Source of the DNA: Piscibacillus sp052246295
Lineage (GTDB): Bacteria; Bacillota; Bacilli; Bacillales; Alkalibacillaceae
Strand: one strand, 5' to 3'
NCBI GenBank assembly: GCA_052246295.1
Contig: JBQQCO010000002.1
Length of the DNA stretch: 64,000 nt
Part shown: one piece after another, positions 59,957-64,000 of the stretch
Layout of the letters: every line of letters begins with the position of its first letter
Numbering within the stretch: the first letter of the stretch is position 1
Notes under the pieces: generated by a model
What the model saw: the letters and a program-made list of their open reading frames with translations, nothing else
Told to the model about the DNA's origin: nothing
Database searches by the model: none
Made by a program: the position numbers and the translations under genes

Positions 59957-61305
59957 CAACTGTAGCGTTTCACACTTTAGGGTGTAAAGTAAATCATTAC
60001 GAAACTGAAGCCATTTGGCAATTCTTTAAAGAAAACGATTACGAGCGTGTCGATTTTAATCAACACTCTGATGTTTACGTAATCAATACGTGTACAGTTA
60101 CTAATACAGGTGATCGTAAAAGTCGTCAGGTTATACGACGAGCTGTCCGTAAAAATCCTGAAGCTGTCATTTGTGTAACTGGTTGTTATGCACAAACGTC
60201 ACCAGATGAAATCATGGAGATTCCTGGTGTTGATATTGTTGTTGGTACCCAAGAACGTCGAAAAATGCTTGAGTACATAGAGCAATATAAAAAAGATCGT
60301 GAACCAATTAATGGCGTCAGAAACATTATGAAAACTCGTGTGTTCGAGGAAATGGATGTTCCACAGTTCACAGACCGAACTCGTGCATCACTTAAAATTC
60401 AAGAAGGTTGTAACAACTTTTGTACATTCTGTATTATTCCGTGGGCTAGAGGGCTGATGCGTTCCCGTCCACCAGAAGAGGTTGTAAAACAAGCTCAACA
60501 ATTAGTTGATGCTGGTTATAAAGAAATTGTATTAACAGGTATTCATACTGGTGGTTACGGTGAAGATTTAAAAGATTATAATTTAGCTCAGTTATTACGA
60601 GATCTTGAGTCACAAGTTAGAGGATTAAAACGCATCCGTATTTCTTCAATTGAAGCGAGCCAAATTAGTGATGAAGTGATTGAAGTGTTGGATCAATCTG
60701 AAAAGGTTGTACGTCATTTACACATTCCTTTACAATCTGGTTCTGACACGGTGTTAAAACGTATGCGCAGAAAATACACAATGGAATTTTACATGTCTAG
60801 AGTAAAGAAGGTTAAGCAGGCATTACCTGGCTTAGCCATTACATCTGATGTAATTGTCGGCTTCCCAGGTGAAACTGAAGAGGAATTTATGGAAACATAT
60901 CGTTCAATTCAAGAAATTGGATTCTCTGAATTACATGTTTTTCCTTACTCACAACGTACAGGAACACCTGCTGCGCGCATGAAAGATCAAATTGATGATG
61001 AGATTAAACATGAGCGAGTTCGTAAATTAATTGAGCTATCTAACCAGCAGGCAAAAGAGTATGCTTCACAGTATGAAGATGAAGTACTTGAAGTGATACC
61101 AGAAGAAAAGTACAAACGTGACCCTGAAAGTGGGATGTATGAAGGTTACACAGATAACTACTTAAAAGTAGTGTTCCCAGCAACAGAAGATATGGTTGGG
61201 AAAATTGTTAAAGTTAAAGTTACGAAAGCTGGTTATCCATACAATGAAGCGGAGTTTGTTCGTGTTATGGATGATGCTCCAGTTAAACAGGCTGCAAATC
61301 AATAA
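59953..61305 (+). CDS. mtaB: tRNA-t6A37 methylthiotransferase MtaB
   Basis: Radical SAM enzyme making ms2t6A at position 37 of tRNAs reading ANN codons. 450 residues. UPF0004 domain with three cysteines (TLGCKVN, INTCTVTN, VTGCYAQ), radical SAM cluster EGCNNFCTFCIIPWARG, and a C-terminal TRAM domain. GTG 59953 matches the family N-terminus (TTVAFHTLGCKVNHYETEA) with GGAGGTG upstream. It overlaps the rsmE stop. Confidence 0.96.
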   Translation: MTTVAFHTLGCKVNHYETEAIWQFFKENDYERVDFNQHSDVYVINTCTVTNTGDRKSRQVIRRAVRKNPEAVICVTGCYAQTSPDEIMEIPGVDIVVGTQERRKMLEYIEQYKKDREPINGVRNIMKTRVFEEMDVPQFTDRTRASLKIQEGCNNFCTFCIIPWARGLMRSRPPEEVVKQAQQLVDAGYKEIVLTGIHTGGYGEDLKDYNLAQLLRDLESQVRGLKRIRISSIEASQISDEVIEVLDQSEKVVRHLHIPLQSGSDTVLKRMRRKYTMEFYMSRVKKVKQALPGLAITSDVIVGFPGETEEEFMETYRSIQEIGFSELHVFPYSQRTGTPAARMKDQIDDEIKHERVRKLIELSNQQAKEYASQYEDEVLEVIPEEKYKRDPESGMYEGYTDNYLKVVFPATEDMVGKIVKVKVTKAGYPYNEAEFVRVMDDAPVKQAANQ

Positions 61306-61319
61306 GGAGTGAATAAATA

Positions 61320-61994
61320 ATGTCAAAAACTAATTTAGCGTCAATGATCGACCATACCCAGTTAAAACCTGATACACAGTCGGAAAAGATTAATCAAATC
61401 TGTCAAGAGGCAAAAGAGAATGGATTTGCTTCTGTTTGTGTGAATCCTACTTGGGTGCCTCATTGTTATGAATTACTAAAAGAGACTGAGGTTAAAGTGT
61501 GTACAGTAATTGGTTTCCCTTTAGGAGCTACAACGTCTGAAACTAAGGCTTTTGAAACTAAAAACGCAATTGAAAATGGTGCAACAGAAGTGGACATGGT
61601 CATTAACATTGGATCATTAAAAGATGGACGTTATGAAGAAGTTGAACGTGACATTCAAGCAGTTGTAGATGCTGCAAAAGATAAAGCTCTTGTAAAAGTT
61701 ATTATTGAAACGTCATTATTAACTAAAGATGAAAAAGTAAAAGCTTGTGAATTATCTAAGAAAGCAGGGGCGGATTTTGTTAAAACGTCAACTGGATTCT
61801 CTGGTGGAGGAGCAACAGTTGAGGACGTCAAATTAATGAGATTGACAGTAGGACCAGAAATGGGTGTTAAAGCTTCTGGTGGTGTTCGTAGTCTTGACGA
61901 TGCGAATGCTATGATCGATGCAGGCGCTACACGTATTGGTGCCTCATCAGGTGTTGAAATCGTTAAAGGTAATGTTGCAGATAGCGATTACTAA
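61320..61994 (+). CDS. deoC: Deoxyribose-phosphate aldolase
   Basis: Splits deoxyribose-5-phosphate into acetaldehyde and glyceraldehyde-3-phosphate. 224 residues. The family block EVDMVINIGSLKDG, the Schiff-base lysine region LVKVIIETSLL, and the second lysine in DFVKTSTGFSGGGAT. AAGGAGTG site upstream. It is 14 bases after mtaB, so probably co-transcribed; a terminator follows. Confidence 0.97.
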   Translation: MSKTNLASMIDHTQLKPDTQSEKINQICQEAKENGFASVCVNPTWVPHCYELLKETEVKVCTVIGFPLGATTSETKAFETKNAIENGATEVDMVINIGSLKDGRYEEVERDIQAVVDAAKDKALVKVIIETSLLTKDEKVKACELSKKAGADFVKTSTGFSGGGATVEDVKLMRLTVGPEMGVKASGGVRSLDDANAMIDAGATRIGASSGVEIVKGNVADSDY

Positions 61995-62014
61995 AATATT
62001 AAATCATTATTAAT

Positions 62015-62047
62015 GGCGATTCCTTCAAGAAGGGAATCGCCTTTTTC
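62015..62047 (+). terminator. Intrinsic terminator after deoC
   Basis: GGCGATTCC and GGAATCGCC with a 10-base loop, followed by TTTTTC. Confidence 0.9.
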
Positions 62048-62083
62048 TCTTCAAATCACTAAACGTTAACAAAGCCTTTTCTT

Positions 62084-63013
62084 TTAAGGAATAGATGGTC
62101 TGTGTATCGTAGTGATAAACTTTATGAATGGCTTCATTAAAATGAAGAATAAAAGTCCAGTTAATACATTATATCCAACTGCAATCCACACAACTTGTTG
62201 TTCCGGCACGCTGGATAGCCATTGAGCTAAATTAACAAGAGGCTGACCAACTATTAACGGAAAGGCAATGATGGCTCCTAGTACATTCATCCATATATGT
62301 GCGTATGCAGTAATTCTCGCATGGTATGGCTGTCTAAGTGATACTAAATATACTGTGAAACAAGTACCGATATTAGCTCCGAGTAACACGTAATAAATCT
62401 GTATTAAAGGAATTGCGCCATCATGTGAGAAACTCATCAGCATACCAGTTGCAACGGTAGACGATTGAATTAACATAGTAAAGATCATGCCGAATATAGA
62501 TAATGCAACTGGCGAGTTATGTTCTGAATGTACAATATATTGAATCCGGTCGGTTGGAATAATATGAATTAAATTTTCAAATCCGTTTAATGCACTAAAG
62601 ACAACACCTAAACCGAAAATGATTAGTCCAAAAAGCAATGTTTTTTGGTTGTGAATTAAAATCATGACAAAACCTAAGATTAAACAAAATAACATAAGGT
62701 GTACTTCATTCCAAACAAATAATTGTGCTGTGAAAGTTGTCCCAATATTTGCCCCAATTAAATAACTAATCGCGAAGGGTAATGACATTTTCATTGAGGC
62801 CAAAAATGTCACAAGTAATGCGATTGAGGCGGAACTACTTTGTAATATTAAAGTGAAAAACAAACCAAAAATTAAACCATTGAGTGGAGTTAGTTTTGGT
62901 GTTAATTTTCCAAGTTGATTATATGTTAAGCCTTTAATTCCAATTCTCATTAGTGTGATTCCAAATAAGAAAATACCTATGAACAGGAAGATTTGCATTA
63001 TAACGTTATACAT
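62084..63013 (-). CDS. Na/Pi cotransporter family membrane protein (YqeW type)
   Basis: About 309 residues, eight or so hydrophobic segments. The two PF02690-type repeats carry QSSSASIALL and the inverted partner QSSTVATGML, and GANIGTTFTA with GANIGTCFTV. These mark NptA-related sodium/phosphate carriers; the PhoU-like C-terminal domain of longer members is missing. ATG 63013, six bases after GAGGTG, is preferred. Substrate is unproven. It stands opposite deoC and rpsU, as yqeW does in B. subtilis. Confidence 0.88.
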   Translation of the reverse strand: MYNVIMQIFLFIGIFLFGITLMRIGIKGLTYNQLGKLTPKLTPLNGLIFGLFFTLILQSSSASIALLVTFLASMKMSLPFAISYLIGANIGTTFTAQLFVWNEVHLMLFCLILGFVMILIHNQKTLLFGLIIFGLGVVFSALNGFENLIHIIPTDRIQYIVHSEHNSPVALSIFGMIFTMLIQSSTVATGMLMSFSHDGAIPLIQIYYVLLGANIGTCFTVYLVSLRQPYHARITAYAHIWMNVLGAIIAFPLIVGQPLVNLAQWLSSVPEQQVVWIAVGYNVLTGLLFFILMKPFIKFITTIHRPSIP

Positions 63014-63169
63014 GTCCAACACCTCATTTAATTTTATGGAAAAGTTGTATAAACATGAATAAAAGTTTGATGGTTATTGATTTTTATAGAAATGTTTAAT
63101 ATAATAACTAAAGATGTGTGAAAGGTGCACATGTTTTATTTTGTGTTTTATTTGGAGGGAGGGTTGAGC

Positions 63170-63346
63170 ATGTCAAATACAACTCGCGTTAAAAAAAATG
63201 AGTCAATTGAAGATGCTCTTCGACGCTTTAGACGTAGTGTTTCAAAGAACGGCACATTGTCTGAGTATCGTAAGCGTGAATACTACGAAAAGCCTAGCGT
63301 ACGTAGAAAGAAAAAGTCAGAAGCTGCTAGAAAGCGTAAAAAATAG
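63170..63346 (+). CDS. rpsU: 30S ribosomal protein S21
   Basis: 58-residue very basic ribosomal protein. NESIEDALRRFRRSVSKNGT and REYYEKPSVRRKKKSEAARK are the family sequence. ATG 63170 follows GGAGGGAGGG. Upstream in-frame codons to 63125 are inside the leader. yqeY follows after 18 bases. Confidence 0.96.
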   Translation: MSNTTRVKKNESIEDALRRFRRSVSKNGTLSEYRKREYYEKPSVRRKKKSEAARKRKK

Positions 63347-63364
63347 AAGAGGGTGTAACATGGA

Positions 63365-63808
63365 ATGACTTTGCTTGAACGTTTGAATCAAGATATGAAA
63401 CAAGCATTAAAGAACAAGGAAAAAGATCGTCTCACTGTTATTCGCATGGTTAAGTCTTCATTACAGAATGAAGCAATTAAAAAGGGCGAGGAGTTATCTG
63501 AAGACGATGAAATGCAAGTGTTAACGCGTGAAGTAAAGCAAAGAAAAGATTCCCTCCAGGAGTTTAAGAATGCAAATCGTGATGATCTAGCAGAAAAAAC
63601 TGAGCAAGAATTAGAAATTATTCAAGGTTATTTACCAGAGCAATTGTCTGATGAAGAACTTGAGCAAATTGTCATTAATACGATTAATGAAGTCGGTGCA
63701 TCATCCAAAAGTGATATGGGGAAAGTGATGAGTGCCGTTATGCCTAAGGTTAAAGGTCAAGCAGATGGCTCAAAAGTAAATAAAATGGTCATGAACCATT
63801 TACAATAA
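63365..63808 (+). CDS. yqeY: GatB/YqeY domain protein
   Basis: 147 residues. MTLLERLNQDMKQALKNKEKDR at the N-terminus and the C-terminal helical domain (EVGASSKSDMGKVMSAVMPKVKGQADG), similar to the tail of GatB. It may interact with tRNA or aminoacylation; the role is not proven. An ATG-GAA-TGA minimal frame starts at 63360 and overlaps the true ATG. Follows rpsU, as in nearly all Bacillus. Confidence 0.94.
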   Translation: MTLLERLNQDMKQALKNKEKDRLTVIRMVKSSLQNEAIKKGEELSEDDEMQVLTREVKQRKDSLQEFKNANRDDLAEKTEQELEIIQGYLPEQLSDEELEQIVINTINEVGASSKSDMGKVMSAVMPKVKGQADGSKVNKMVMNHLQ

Positions 63809-63819
63809 TGACTAAGTAA

Positions 63820-63877
63820 TAAAATACCTAATCCGAAACTTCTTAGAAATGTTTTGGTTAGGTATTTTATTTTTTGG
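63820..63877 (+). terminator. Intrinsic terminator after rpsU-yqeY
   Basis: AAAATACCTAA and TTAGGTATTTT with further inner pairing (TCCGAAAC/GTTTTGG), followed by ATTTTTT. Confidence 0.88.
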
Positions 63878-63952
63878 CTCTATAATATTTGTTGGGGTAA
63901 AGGTTATTTTCTGATAATTCACTATGTGTTTTAAGGGGAACCTTCCAGGTTA

Positions 63953-64000
63953 GGCCTTCCCTTTCCGCGGGCGATCCGCGAGCCTCCTCGAACTCCACTA
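63953..64000 (+). repeat. Left edge of another GC-rich repeat element, cut by the window end
   Basis: CCTTCCCTTTCCGCGGGCGA followed by GAGCCTCCTCG matches the interior of the element at 10971-11082 read on its minus strand (CTTTCCGCGGGC and GAGCCTCCTCGG). The rest is outside the window. Confidence 0.6.

Noticed and set aside
1..64000. Defence island, prophage, toxin-antitoxin pair or secondary-metabolite cluster
   Set aside because: All well-supported genes belong to conserved Bacillaceae core blocks, and no integrase, transposase, phage or defence domain was recognised.

Overview
The window is ordinary chromosome from a low-GC, endospore-forming Bacillaceae bacterium. Gene order follows two blocks known from Bacillus subtilis (yrv/yrr and yqe), with spore genes (sigK, gpr, spoIIP, sda, an RsfA-like regulator) and competence genes (comER, comEA, comEB, comEC). 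Several features fit a salt- or alkali-tolerant lineage near Oceanobacillus, Alkalibacillus or Piscibacillus: a multi-subunit Mrp Na+/H+ antiporter operon, very acidic surface proteins (YrrS, YrzB, GrpE) and AT-rich DNA. The genus assignment is inference.

Layout. 1-10.1 kb: end of secDF, lapA, recJ-apt, relA-dtd, then a T-box-controlled hisS-aspS operon. 10.1-12.2 kb: a gene-poor stretch with a 6S RNA gene, two GC-rich palindromic repeat elements, a 20-bp tandem array and a reversed RsfA-family gene. 12.2-28.6 kb: rarA, cymR-iscS-mnmA, a TPR protein, recD2, two micro-genes, T-box-controlled alaS, ireB-ruvX-yrzB, mltG, trmR-udk, greA, yrrS, mtnN. 28.6-35.3 kb, mostly minus strand: a small Tyr/Pro-rich membrane ORF, intact sigK, an mrpACDEFG operon with no mrpB, and the checkpoint gene sda. 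35.3-46.6 kb: a DnaA-box cluster, yqeG-yqeH-aroE-yhbY-nadD-yqeK-rsfS-yqeM, comER (minus), comEA-comEB-comEC, yqzM (minus), holA. 46.6-64 kb: rpsT (minus), gpr, spoIIP, yqxA, another repeat element, lepA, hemW, the CIRCE-controlled hrcA-grpE-dnaK-dnaJ region with prmA-rsmE-mtaB, deoC, a Na/Pi-type transporter (minus), rpsU, yqeY, and the edge of one more repeat.

How the genes work together. Most serve translation (aminoacyl-tRNA synthetases, tRNA modification by IscS/MnmA/TrmR/MtaB, ribosome factors RsfS/YqeH/LepA/RsmE/PrmA), stress response (RelA, HrcA/DnaK) and DNA repair or replication (RecJ, RecD2, RarA, RuvX, HolA). Sporulation and competence genes are interleaved. I see no phage, CRISPR array, rRNA, tRNA or intact insertion sequence. 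No cassette looks like an undescribed multi-gene system.

The best leads are non-coding or concern missing genes: a palindromic repeat family whose hairpin stems differ between copies but stay complementary; a hairpin that buries the spoIIP ribosome-binding site; DnaA boxes phased at 11 bp next to the sda promoter; an overlapping Asp/His specifier in the hisS-aspS T-box; the 20-bp array; and the missing mrpB.
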